A stretch of DNA of 64,000 bases from Stenocarpella maydis. Taxonomy: Eukaryota > Ascomycota > Sordariomycetes > Diaporthales > Diaporthaceae. The stretch's first letter is position 1. Each line of letters begins with the position of its first letter. The notes below the pieces were generated by a model. That model made no database searches and was not told the origin of the DNA. It saw only the letters and a program-made list of their open reading frames with translations. This document shows positions 1 to 10,322 of the stretch, piece after piece. Position numbers and translations under genes: made by a program. The stretch spans positions 434,001 through 498,000 of the forward strand of contig NQMI01000019.1 in the NCBI GenBank assembly GCA_002270565.1. Direction: 5' to 3'.

Positions 1-903
1 AGGCTGAGAAATGTTCATGGTGCTATGGGATGTGACGGCACTGGCGTCACCGTTGTGCCCCGAGACCCTGCAGGCCAAGTCAGGAAGAGAGATGCGAGAT
101 GCTCACTATGGGACTGACCGGCACAGCACCACCGCTGAGTTCGACACGGCCGGATACCTTGCAGAGAATCGGCTGGCGAGCTGGCGAGGTGGTGAGCAGA
201 CAGACGGGTGGGATGGTAGCCGTCGTGAAATTTTCCCTTGGCCGACCACCGCCGACAAGACGAGACCCAAGCGAGAAAAAATTTGGCGGCGAGCAGCGGC
301 AATTCAAGGGGGCTTGGCGGAGGTACCACCATGCCTAGGTACTACCTATCGAGGTACCTAGGTAGGTAGATATGTAGGTATACTGTGCAGTTAGGCAGGC
401 CGCTATCGATAAGACGCGGTTTGGGCGTACCCCACTCGCTATGCACTCACTCGGGTACCTCTGGACCCAAGCTAGCCACCCAAGTGTCACCCAAAGTGTT
501 TCCGAGACAAAGCCGACCTCCATTCTCCCTCTTGCCCAATCCATCATCACTGTCGCCCTCGTACATCCGCACTCTGGTGTTCCTCGTCACCTCATCGTCT
601 GTCAATGCCGCAAGCTGGCAGGCGTGCAGCCCAATGCTGAGCCGAGCACAAACTTCTACGCCTTCTCTCCTCCGCACCCGAACCTGAAAGCTCGCCGCAA
701 ACGGTGCTTCGTGACTCCTCAGACCAGTCGCGCTTGCGGCCAATGTCTGCTGTCTGTCCTCCCGCCTGCCTCCAGCCTGCGCCTTATCCATTGCAGTTCA
801 CCATCAAATCCTACTGCTTTATCTTCAACGCACTCCCGCGCCTAGCCCGACGTAGCTAATCCTGCCTTGCCCTCCTTTCCCTCCCGCCGGATACGTCTCC
901 ATC
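1..903. other. intergenic / 5' flank of PRP3
   Basis: No gene is supported here. Short ORFs on both strands lack recognisable domains. The CT-rich stretch just before the PRP3 start looks like a normal fungal promoter and leader. Around 340-370 there is a small run of GTACCTAGGTAGG-type palindromic sequence, of unknown meaning. Confidence 0.5.
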
Positions 904-2373
904 ATGGACAGAAACCAGACCCCGCCCGCCAGCGGCCTTGGGCCGCGTCTTGACGCCTCCTCGCGCATCCAGAAACCAGAGTCCGCGGCCGACAGGATGG
1001 CTGCCCTCAAGGCGCGTGTGGCCGCTGCTATCGATGGAAGCAAAGCCAAGGGGGGTCTCAATGTAGGGCTTCACCCAGCCTTGGAAGACCTGGGCCAATG
1101 GAGACCATCGCCCTCCACGCCAGCCCACCAAAAGCCCGACGCTGGCCCACCAGCACGGCTACAGTCCGAACAAGTAAAGCCCTCCATGAACAGGAAGAAC
1201 CCTGCTATGCGCAACGCGCGACTTGGGGGCTCAGTGGCGAATCCATACCTGGCACCGGCCGAGTCGACCGCCCCTGCCGGGAAGCAAAGAATGCCCCGCC
1301 AGCTCGTCTTCAACCAAAAGGGCAAATACATACAACAGGCCAACGCCCTCCGGAGGCAAGCTGCCCTTGAGGCAATGAAGAAGAGGATCGCAGAGCAGAC
1401 AAGGAAGGCAGGCATAGACGAGGACCTCAGCGAGAAGAACTTTGTGGTAGAGGCCCCCCCAGAAATCGAGTGGTGGGATGAGGCGCTGGTTTCTTCATAC
1501 GAGGCCCTGGATGACCCTTCCTCGATCAAACTCGGCATTGAGGACAGTATCGTGACAAACCTGGTCCAGCATCCTGTGGCACTGGAGCCACCCCAGGAAA
1601 AGAATACCCCGGCCCCGAAGCCTATGTACCTTACGTCTAAGGAACAAGCCAAGCTCCGACGGCAGCGCAGGATGGCGGAGCTCAAGGAAGAGCAGGCAAA
1701 GATCAGACTTGGCCTTGTTCCGGCGCCTCCCCCAAAGGTCAAGAAGGGGAATCTCATGCGCGTGTTGGGCGAGGAGGCTGTCAAAGATCCTACCGCCGTC
1801 GAGGCCATGGTGAACCAGCAGATTGCTGAGAGGCATCAAAAGCACCTGCAGGCTAACGAGGAGCGGAAGCTGACCAAAGAACAACAACATGAGAAACTCG
1901 CAGCGAACCAGCAACAGGATGCGGCCAAGGGTCTTCACATCCTGGTCTTCAAAATTGGAAGTTTGGCAAACGGTCAACACCGCTTCAAGATCCACAAGAA
2001 TGCCGAGCAGTTGGCCCTCACGGGGGCTTGCATCATGCACCCGAAATTCAACCTGGTCGTAGTAGAGGGTGGCCAATGGAGTACCAACAAGTACAAGAAA
2101 CTCATGTGCAACCGCATCGACTGGACCGAGAACGCCCCGTCCCGGGACGCCCAGCCAGCTCAGCAGAAGCAGTGGCTCATGGCCGAAGACGAGAAGGGCG
2201 CCCCCAGGGACATGACCCAAAATTACTGCAAACTCGTCTTCGAAGGCGAGGTCAAGGCCAGGGCGTTTAAGCGCTGGACCTCCAAGGTTGCCGAGACAGA
2301 CGGCGAAGCCCGCGACATTCTCGCCCGGTCCAAGATGGAGAATTTCTGGTCCCAGGCGAGAAGTATGGCTTAG
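904..2373 (+). CDS. PRP3: U4/U6 small nuclear ribonucleoprotein Prp3
   Basis: Single-exon gene, 489 aa. Prp3 binds U4/U6 snRNA in the tri-snRNP and is needed for spliceosome assembly in the nucleus. Residues about 125-330 carry the Lys/Glu-rich PRP3 domain, including the segment starting FNQKGKYIQQ and the stretch MYLTSKEQAKLRRQ. Residues about 345-485 form the C-terminal DUF1115 fold, with the hallmark FKIHKNAEQLALTGACI followed by HPKFNLVVVEGG and a CNRIDW motif. The N-terminal 120 residues are low complexity. The ATG at 904 follows a CT-rich leader and is the first in frame. Length fits the shorter fungal orthologues, which lack the PWI region of animal PRPF3. A long antisense ORF across it is a codon-bias shadow. 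Confidence 0.93.
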   Translation: MDRNQTPPASGLGPRLDASSRIQKPESAADRMAALKARVAAAIDGSKAKGGLNVGLHPALEDLGQWRPSPSTPAHQKPDAGPPARLQSEQVKPSMNRKNPAMRNARLGGSVANPYLAPAESTAPAGKQRMPRQLVFNQKGKYIQQANALRRQAALEAMKKRIAEQTRKAGIDEDLSEKNFVVEAPPEIEWWDEALVSSYEALDDPSSIKLGIEDSIVTNLVQHPVALEPPQEKNTPAPKPMYLTSKEQAKLRRQRRMAELKEEQAKIRLGLVPAPPPKVKKGNLMRVLGEEAVKDPTAVEAMVNQQIAERHQKHLQANEERKLTKEQQHEKLAANQQQDAAKGLHILVFKIGSLANGQHRFKIHKNAEQLALTGACIMHPKFNLVVVEGGQWSTNKYKKLMCNRIDWTENAPSRDAQPAQQKQWLMAEDEKGAPRDMTQNYCKLVFEGEVKARAFKRWTSKVAETDGEARDILARSKMENFWSQARSMA

Positions 2374-4268
2374 AAGAACGCTCAGCAGGCTGACATCAGT
2401 GGCTTGTTCCGAGTCCACTGCTTCTTCCAAGAGGATGGGTATGAGCTCTGAGCCTGTATTCAGCTGACTTCGTCTGAGCCGGGGGCTGTCCGATCAGTGC
2501 CGGAGACACGACACGACGCTGAAGGCTCACACAGCTCACGGCGTACCGTGAGTCTTCCCTTCCAAGCAGCTCAGGTCTCTTTTGCGCTCTAGTTGCATGT
2601 ACCCCGCAGACCTTTCGCAATTGTGCGGATATTTAGAAATTGCCGACGTCAAGGCGTTTGGTTCCTAGACGGCCAGCTACATCGCCGTGCGTCTTCCGGT
2701 TCATCTCGCTCATGAGCAACGGAACCGTCTCAGACTGCGTGGGGATTTAACAATCCTCACTATGTTGGAAGGAAATTCATATCGCCGTCTTCTCGTGCGG
2801 AAGCGGCCGAGAGTTACTACCGGTACCGAGGGTCGACCACCAAGCTGCTTAAGGAAGTGGGACTATATCCAGAAAGCGTGTTCGCAGCGCCCCTGGCTTG
2901 CAAGTCATCCTGACTGGCAGATGGTTTGGTTCTATAGGTGTGAGGTTGAAATACGTTTTGTGGTCTTCAATTCCAATGCGCACATCACGAGAAGCGCTCC
3001 GGACTGGCGCCCTCCTTCGGTGATCTACTGTGATCCGCAGGTCGCGTTTTGGTCGCGGCTTAACTGACGCCGAAGCGCTGGAATCATGTCGAACTGGTGG
3101 TTACATATTATCAGAAGTAGATGAAAACCAATCACAAGAAGTCTTCTTTGTCGACTGCCTTATCATCCTCCCATTCGCCACCCCGAGAACGATTCCTGCA
3201 TTTCAGACGTGTACTCGAATGCTGTAATTGGCAACCCAACTGCACATTTCCGGCCTACCTTATGTCCAGTGCCCCGGATGGCTTGGGAACTCCGGCAACA
3301 ACGGGCGTGGAGTACCCCAGCATGTGTACTCGGCCCAGGAAGCCGAGTCATTCGTGGAAGGGCTGCGAGCGATGTCCTATTCCTGGTTGCTGGACAAGTG
3401 TTGTATGGAGTGGTATATAGTCTAAGTGCGTGTTGGCTGCAACTGGCTCGTCCAACGGGTGCTTCTTGACCAATGAATGTGTCTGAATCGGGAGCCCTGT
3501 GCAGCTGGTTGAATCCTTCCTTATGGTGCGCCGCAGGGCTGACTTTCCAAAAACCCCTTGTCACCCTAGGGTCACACCCAGCTGTAACCACTTCTACACA
3601 CCCCTCCACACCCCTACATAGCTAATAATTTAATATTTACATCTATAATCAAACGCTAAGTCTTTAGAACCATATAAACCTCTATAGAGTGGTCAGCCAA
3701 TCAGAGAGCTAAAAAGCCCAAGTGCCTTACTTATTACAGCAACAAAGCCTATTTCTAGCCCATTAGACCTTCCCTTCCCTCCTTCCCACCAACCACCTAC
3801 CAACACCCCAAACGGTACATACTATATAGCCCTACACAATACTCTACGCTACCTATAACTATAATCAATCAATTCAAAATAATCATAACTATATATTTAT
3901 CTCTGATGAATTGTGCTATAAAATAGCATTCAGTTCAGTGTGTGTGTTTCGGCAGGGTCGCAGTATGGTGCTCTGAGGCGAATTGGGACGATTAACAATG
4001 GTCTGGACAACTTTGTATTGAATTAAGTTTGGGCTTCTGTAAGCCCTCCTTATATACCCTCCGACGTCGTCTCACCCCTGGGCACGCTGCGGTAGGCTCT
4101 GGTGCAAATTTGCAAATGCCGGAAAATTCGCCCTTCCAACACACCATCTTTGGTTCCAAGCAACCAGCCAACCATGGCCCTAGCAATGCCCAAATTAAGT
4201 ACATATAAACTTCAGAAATCAAGCTATCCAATGCACTAAGTTATATACTTTTTGGGTAAGAAATAAGG
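2374..4268. other. gene-free stretch left of the assembly gap, partly AT-rich repeat relic
   Basis: No convincing gene. 3600-3910 is AT-rich and shares the string AGCCAATCAGAG and a similar following layout (ACCAACCACCTA, CCTATAACTA) with the left subterminal part of the Mutator-like element near 10340-10490. It may be a truncated relative. 3905-4268 has a different composition, with a short minus ORF that matches nothing I know. Confidence 0.4.
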
Positions 4269-4274
4269 NNNNNN
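4269..4274. other. assembly gap (6 N)
   Basis: Six undetermined bases separate ordinary sequence from a telomeric array. The array orientation suggests this gap joins two contigs rather than marking a few unread bases. Confidence 0.95.
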
Positions 4275-4460
4275 CCCTAATCCTAACCCTAACCCTAACC
4301 CTAACCCTAACCCTAACCCTAACCCTAACCCTAACCCTAACCCTAACCCTAACCCTAACCCTAACCCTAACCCTAACCCTAACCCTAACCCTAACCCTAA
4401 CCCTAACCCTAACCCTAACCCTAACCCTAACCCTAACCCTAACCCTAACCCTAACCCTGA
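4275..4460 (+). repeat. telomeric repeat array (CCCTAA)31
   Basis: Thirty-one tandem hexamers of CCCTAA, the complement of the TTAGGG telomere repeat. The second unit is TCCTAA and the last is CCCTGA; the rest are perfect. Reading CCCTAA rightwards on the plus strand is the arrangement expected at the left end of a chromosome, so sequence to the right should be subtelomeric, as its transposon content suggests. Confidence 0.97.
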
Positions 4461-5474
4461 TTCGATAATAATGTATATCCTTCCTCGGTTATCTTTTTAA
4501 GTAAGTTCTCTGCCTGTAGCACTATCTAACGCATCAATATGACTTTGAATTCTTTTTCTGGGTCTGCTTCCTTAAGTATGGGGTTTTTTATAACTTTATT
4601 TTTAAGTATTTAAAAAGCTTATTATTTAGTATTTATTTATCTAAAGGTATAATCCTTCTTAGTAAGGTTTATTAGTAGTTTTGCAATATTGCTATACTAT
4701 GTAATGAATTATTAATAGAAGTTGGTATATTTAAGGAATGCTCTGATGTTCTTAACGTTTATAAGGGTTGGCTCTTCCTTAATCACTTTAACCTTTCCTT
4801 CTTATATCTTCATTTTTCTTGGTTTGATTATGTATTTAAGGTAGTTAACTTTTTATGTATGTTAGTTGCATTTTTCTAGTTTTACTAGGAGATTAGCGTC
4901 CTGAAGTTTTTAATGAACCTTTTTAATATATCTCTTATGTATATTAAGGTTTTCAAAAAAAAAATAAGGATATTACTTAGGTAAGTAATAATAAAGATGT
5001 TAAGGTATTTGCTTAGGACTTAGTTCATTATTTCCTAGAATAATATAGGTGCATTAGTTAATCTAAAGGGTATAACCATTATCTTATAATATATATAATA
5101 TATTCTGAATGCTGTTTTTCATTCTTCTCCTTCTTTTATTTAGATAAGGTTATATTTATACTTTAAGTTAAGTATTGCAAAACTATTTTGCTCCCTAAAC
5201 TTAATCTTATAGTTTTGTAATGAGTAAGAGAGGATATTAGTTCTTAATTGTAATATTATTAAATCATTAGTAGTTAATATAAAGTTGTAGCTTGCTATTC
5301 TTCTCTAGTATAAAGATGATTAAGTATCCTACTGGTAATTATAATAGTCTTATGAATCCTTTTTTAAGGTTTTCATTAAGGTATTCTCTGAGTACTTTAA
5401 GTTATTCCTCATTAAGTCTGTAGATAGGTTTTAATAGTATCTTATAGTACTATTATATATATTATAATAATATA
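4461..5474 (-). mobile_element. RIP-decayed Ty3/gypsy retrotransposon fragment (reverse transcriptase to RNase H)
   Basis: Conceptual minus-strand reading, ignoring many stops, gives the usual Ty3/gypsy order. Near 5430 is PIYRLNEE followed by LREYLNENLKKGFIR and a VGYLIIF segment. Near 5170-5040 is KYNLI.IKEGEE.KTAFR followed by MVIPFRLTNAPI. Near 4800-4680 is NVKNIRAFLKYTNFY and IAKLLINLTKKDYTF. Near 4580 is the RNase H entry, ILKEADPEKEFKVIL. Stops fall where CAA, CAG or TGG would be expected, the pattern left by RIP. The element is cut inside RNase H by the telomere array and ends at the Fot1-like element on the other side. No LTR, integrase or gag was seen. Confidence 0.85.
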
Positions 5475-5519
5475 AGTCAAAGGGCCCACATTCGGACTAC
5501 CCCCTGATTCGGACCACCC
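5475..5519 (+). repeat. left terminal inverted repeat of the Fot1-like element
   Basis: 45 bp starting AGTCAAAGGGCCCACATTCG. It matches the right end with one C-to-T difference, itself a RIP-type change. It contains two copies of ATTCGGACYACCC, a direct subrepeat that could be a transposase binding site. Confidence 0.9.
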
Positions 5520-7287
5520 GCCAAGACCACTACCACCACACATACCTCTTCATTCCAACTTGTCTTCCTCGTTGCCATCACCCACCACGATGCAGGAAGC
5601 CGTATCTATGGTATTTTCAGACCCGCTGGATGCATCTATACTATCGTTAAGCTCGCTGGCCTTGATTTTAGCCCTTTGTATATGCTTGATTTGTATGAAT
5701 GTGGAGTTAGGGCTGGTTTCGACCCTCCTCCTCTTTTGAGGTATTATGGCCTTTAATTTGTTTTTAAGAGCCTGGTTTTCTCTTATAAGTATTACTACTT
5801 CCCACTCTTTCTCATCATATGCTTTTTATACCTTCCTAAAGAGGACTTATTAAGTTATATCCGAGTGTTCTTGGGTGGGATAATTGGTAAGAATAGCCTG
5901 TATCTCTCGGGATACCTGGGGAGTTAACTACTTTATTACCTCTGGTAAAATTGGTACTAGAGTGATTAATTCAACCCCTCTGATTTGATTTTCCTTATTA
6001 GATTTAGTTCTAGTGGTTGATTTATTAGAGTTTTCAAGTATAAGAGCACTTAATAGTGGCTTAGCTATATTTATAGGCTATAAACCTATACTATGCTACC
6101 CAGATTTAACGTAAAGTAAGTCTAAACCACTTAGTTGAGCCTTCTGATAGTAGTAAAGGAATAATTATTTACTAGAATGGGTATCTTTAAAGCATAAGTT
6201 GATAAGACTAGCCTCTCGTTAATAAGCAGCCTTTAAGCTTAAGAAGACCCCTAGATCTAGAGGTTGTAAGATGTGTGAGGTATGGGGTGGTAAATAAAGG
6301 CAATATATCTTATTTGAGAAGCATTCCTATATGAATTTAAAGGTTATATGGCTTTTATGCCCATTCATTACTAGTAAATGCTACTGATTTGAGTCCTTTG
6401 GCTTGGTCTAAGGGATAAAGACTTTTTAAAGCCACTTGAGCGCTATATTATTATTAGTTTATCTATTTAGTATTACTATAAATTCCTAATTCTTAAGACC
6501 CTTAAGGGTCTTAAACCATTATTGTTATATTAATTTCCCCTTAAAAATAATAAGAGGAGGGCATGATTGCCCTGTAGTGGAGATATACTTAAGAAAGGAG
6601 GTTTAAGTATGAGAGGCATGGTTTTTTTAAGTAATAACCTTCCTCCCTTCCGGCCTAAGTATCATTCTATTTATTCCCTTGCCTTTAGCTATACTGTCTT
6701 TATTAAGGTTGTGATGATTTTCGGCTAGAATCTTTTTGATTTCTGGGAGCTGAAGGAGGTTAAATTATTCTTTAATTATAGTTATATTGGCCCTGTTTGC
6801 TTGAGAAGAACTTATCTGATGGCTTCGTATGCTTTGGATCTCAGGATTCTTTATTAGAAAGCCCCTTAGCCATTTGTGGCCGAAGGGTGGTTGGCGATGG
6901 TGTGGGCAGGCGACCTGGGCGGTGAAGGACCTTATTTTAAAATGGGTTACCGGCAGCCCCAACTTAGCCTGGGTAATTGCCTAGCTAGATAGATGTACTT
7001 CTTGAGTTCGTGATAGCTTCATTTGAGGCTTAGTAGTATTAGAATGGCTTTGGGTACTGGCGAGATGATGATGAAGTGTGGTCCTTGGAATGCCCTAATG
7101 CTGGGCGACCTCTTGTATACTAGCGCCTGCTGAGATAGCCTTAAGGCCTGCAGCTATATCCAACTTAGTATATGGCTTTATTGGTAATTGAAGATGATAT
7201 ATTTAAAGTTTGAAAAGAAGAAAAAATTTTGTTGTAATGATATTGCGGTATTTATGATAGGGTGGGTCTGATGCGTATGCGGGTGTG

Positions 7288-7332
7288 GGGTGGTCCGAAT
7301 CAGGGGGTGGTCCGAATGTGGGCCCTTTGACT
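7288..7332 (-). repeat. right terminal inverted repeat of the Fot1-like element
   Basis: 45-bp inverted partner of the repeat at the left end. It is followed immediately by the TA target duplication at 7333-7334. Confidence 0.9.
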
Positions 7333-7334
7333 TA

Positions 7335-8086
7335 GCATTGAGCTAGATTCATGTCGTTAGTCCCCCCCAAACCAAACCTCTGTATCAAGGCTTATTATAC
7401 AGATAGGCATAAAGTAGAAATGCGGCCCACCTAGGTACTTAGCCAACCATTGACGGATTGCTAACCATTAAGAATCCAGATTTGGAGTATTCTGATGGGT
7501 CTTGTAGTAACTCTGAGGTGCTTGGTGCCTTTCTTTTTAGTCACACGAGATGGGTTACTCCGGGGCACTGTTTAGAAAGAGGTGTAATGGAAGAGCAGAT
7601 AACATGGTGGGGACTGATTGGCCAGGATGAGGCAACTAATGGTTGGCTGACCAATAAGGGTACCCTTCTATGCTAACTATTAAACTGGGCCCCGGTACGC
7701 TGCTATGGCAGTATACTTCATGCTGGGCAGTACTTACAGGAGCGGATTTGAAACCGTGCTGGTGTCTAAAACTCATGAGGCCAGCAGGGCTAGTACGTCG
7801 CCAAAGAGCAACTGGTCCTAGGTACCCTTACCTATCGTTTATCTACCAAGGTACGAGGGAATTGCCGAGGTCCCGGGTAGCGGCAGTACCTACCTAATAG
7901 GGAAGGTTTAGCCACAGACAAGGTCTGAACTATACCAACCCCCCACAGAGTATTTAAGTGACTTGCTCGAACTGCAGTGACGCGGAACTCTTAACGCCCT
8001 CGTTTCCTGTCATGTAAAGCATGTTGAGCTCCAGGTTGAGCCGGCCTATTCTCAACTCATTCATTCGCAGTAGACAAGTTCACAAG
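7335..8086. other. intergenic, upstream of the amidase
   Basis: Normal base composition with no supported gene. Two short plus-strand ORFs (72 and 75 codons) show no known domain and overlap repeated GGTACC-type sequence. The last 100 bases probably hold the amidase promoter and leader, with GTATTTAAGTGAC near 7949 as the nearest TATA-like string. Confidence 0.4.
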
Positions 8087-10191
8087 ATGACGAATTCAAG
8101 TCCTAATGCCTGGACGGCTCGAGCCGCCGAGAAACGAGCACAGTGCCAGAAGGGGATACCAGAGGCCTGGAAATTGCCATCATCGCTCGTACAGAGCCTC
8201 TCACATCCACTCGAGTCATCAAAGAACAACCTTATCGAGCTGAACATTGTCCGCCGCTCAGGTCTGCTCACAGAGAAGGAGCTCAGGATCACGGAAGCGT
8301 ACGATGTGCGGGGCCTCCTCAATGCGCTGGCATCGGGAGAACTTACATCGCTCGAGGTGACGGTGGCATTTTGCAAGAGGGCAGCCATTGCTCAGCAGCT
8401 GGTCTGTTCGAGCCCCCCTTGCCGTTGCACTCCCGAATATTCGCAGCTGACGCCGACATGCAGACATCCTGCCTCACGGAGATCTTCTTCCAACAGGCCC
8501 AGGAGCGCGCTCGACATCTAGATGAAGTTAGGGAGAAGGGCGAGGCGCTCGGACCGCTCCATGGACTGCCGGTCAGCCTCAAAGACAGCTTCCAGGTTCG
8601 CGGTACCGGCGCCACTCTAGGATTCATCGCCTACCTCGATAATGGCCCTTCTCAAGAGAATTCAGACATGGTTGACACCTTGCTGAACCTGGGTGCTGTT
8701 CTGTATTGCAAGACCAACGTACCGCAGACACTCATGGTAGGTTTTTCAGCCTTTGTCTCTACTCTCAACGCGCCACGTTTGCTCTATCTCCTTGCTCGCG
8801 CTAACTGTGCCGCTTTCAAAGACGGCCGACTCGCATAACCATGTCTTTGGCCGAACCCTCAACCCTTGGAATACCAGCCTCACTGCAGGAGGCTCCACTG
8901 GAGGCGAGGGTGCACTCATCGCGTTCCGGGGCTCACCGCTGGGTGTGGGGACCGACGTTGCCGGTAAGTAGTTCCTAACCGGGTATTCCGGACGGGGAGG
9001 ACAATATTCTGATACCCTCAGGTTCGATCCGTATCCCTTCTCTGTGCTGCGGATTGTACGGCTTCCGGCCTTCTGCAAGCAGAACCCCGTCTGGGAAGCA
9101 AGCCCTGTGCGACAACCCAAGCCTCGAGACTATTCTCGCCACCAGCGGCCCCATGGCAAACGACGTAGGCGCCCTGGAAGTCTTCATGAAATCCGTCATC
9201 AACTCCAGGCCTGCCCTAATGGACCCAACTCTGACAGACGTGCCCTGGAGGAATGTCGGACCCCCAAAGTTGAAACTCAGGTTTGGAGTCATGGCTGAGG
9301 ACCCTCTGCTGCCTTGGCATCCTCCAGTCAAGAAGACTGTTTCTGACACTGTAGATTTGCTCCGAGCACAGGGGCACGAGATTGTGTTGCTGACTGCCGA
9401 GGAGTGTCTGACTGCAGCGGTCTACGATGTGGCCACCCAAATGTTCGGGCTTGATAAGACGGGGGACGAGATCCTCGCCAAGGGTGGCGAGTCCATCATC
9501 CCATCCTTGGTCTTCATTCATAAGGCGATGAAAGAAGTCAAGTGGGACCGGAACTTCTTTCCCGACACGAGGAATATCAAGGATGGATTGCAGAGACTCT
9601 GTGTTCTCAAACAGAAGAGGTTTGAGATACAAGACCTCTGGAAGAAGATGTGGGTAGCTCGTGGGCTCGATGCCGTCATCGGACCCGGCGCGCCGACCAC
9701 GGCAGTCGAGCATGATATGTATGCGCTTGCCCCGTATACCTGCCTGTTCAACTTCCTTGATGTGAGTATCACCCAGTTCCTGGTCTCCTGAGAGGTTGCG
9801 TGGCTTACATTCAGACAGTACCCTGCATGTGTACTCCCTGTGGGCCGGGTTGGGAAACCGAATCCAGCGGAACGTCTGGTAAAGCGCCCGGGTCAGACTG
9901 TGCCACCGTGTGAGTGACCCTGATGAAACCCCTTATTTGCTTGCCCTTTGCTCTGAGCTCCGCACGCCCAGGCTCTCCTCTTCATTGTTCTTGGCGTTGA
10001 AAAGACATGAAATTGAAACTCGGTTAATTAACGATGCAACAGACAACCCAGAAAATCTGGAGGGTGCGCCGACATCCATTCAGATTATCACCACGACGAT
10101 GCGAGACGAGGAGCTTTTGGAAATTGTCAAACTTGTTGACACATACTTAAAATCAGAAAGGCGGCGTGGCGCTAGCACTCCCAATCTGTAG
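8087..10191 (+). CDS. amidase signature family protein (acetamidase-like)
   Basis: Six exons by splice signals and frame: 8087-8401, 8464-8736, 8822-8963, 9022-9761, 9819-9909 and 10043-10191, giving 569 aa, close to fungal acetamidases (about 550). Amidases hydrolyse amides to acid plus ammonia. The Lys-Ser-Ser catalytic triad is complete: Lys145 in GLPVSLKDSF, cis-Ser221 in TAGGSTGGEGAL and nucleophile Ser245 in GTDVAGSIRIP. The 24-residue Ser-Ser spacing is the same as in FAAH. The C-terminal YNPENLEGAPTSIQ is restored across the 133-nt last intron. An in-frame ATG at 8021 would add 22 residues. The gene lies between two RIP-killed transposons yet shows no stops or frameshifts. The true substrate is unknown. 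Confidence 0.9.
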
Positions 10192-10274
10192 ACATTTTCG
10201 TGTCATGAGGGGCTTTCGATGAGTTTTAGACTGTTTCGCGCTCGGTTCTAAGACGTATCTGATATTATTAAATA

Positions 10275-10322
10275 AGAGAACGGATATTCGCACCGAGGAA
10301 ATCGGCTGGTACACCGATACAT
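10275..10322 (+). repeat. left 48-bp terminal inverted repeat of the Mutator-like element
   Basis: Starts AGAGAACGGATATTCGCACC. It is identical to the inverted copy at the right end over 48 bases and diverges abruptly after it. Confidence 0.93.

Larger units (their letters stand above)
5475..7332 (-). mobile_element. dead Fot1/pogo-like (Tc1/mariner superfamily) DNA transposon
   Basis: A 1858-bp element bounded by 45-bp terminal inverted repeats starting AGTCAAAGGGCCC and flanked by TA on both sides, the duplication typical of Tc1/mariner. Size and the AGTCAA start resemble Fusarium Fot1 (about 1.9 kb). The transposase runs on the minus strand. Around 6960-6765 is a DNA-binding segment including GHKWLRGFLIKNPEIQS, as in Tc5/pogo transposases. 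Near 5735-5590 is the basic C-terminus QKRRRVETSPNSTF followed by IQRAKIKASELNDS. Multiple in-frame stops and AT enrichment indicate RIP; no functional transposase remains. Confidence 0.88.

Noticed and set aside
1071..2430. Long minus-strand ORFs (245 and 311 codons) opposite PRP3
   Set aside because: They mirror the codon bias of PRP3, have no domain and conflict with a clear gene.
3905..4268. Possible solo LTR left of the gap
   Set aside because: No second copy, no target duplication and no clear TG...CA ends could be shown.
6765..6962. 65-codon minus ORF as a gene
   Set aside because: It is the DNA-binding segment of the dead Fot1-like transposase.
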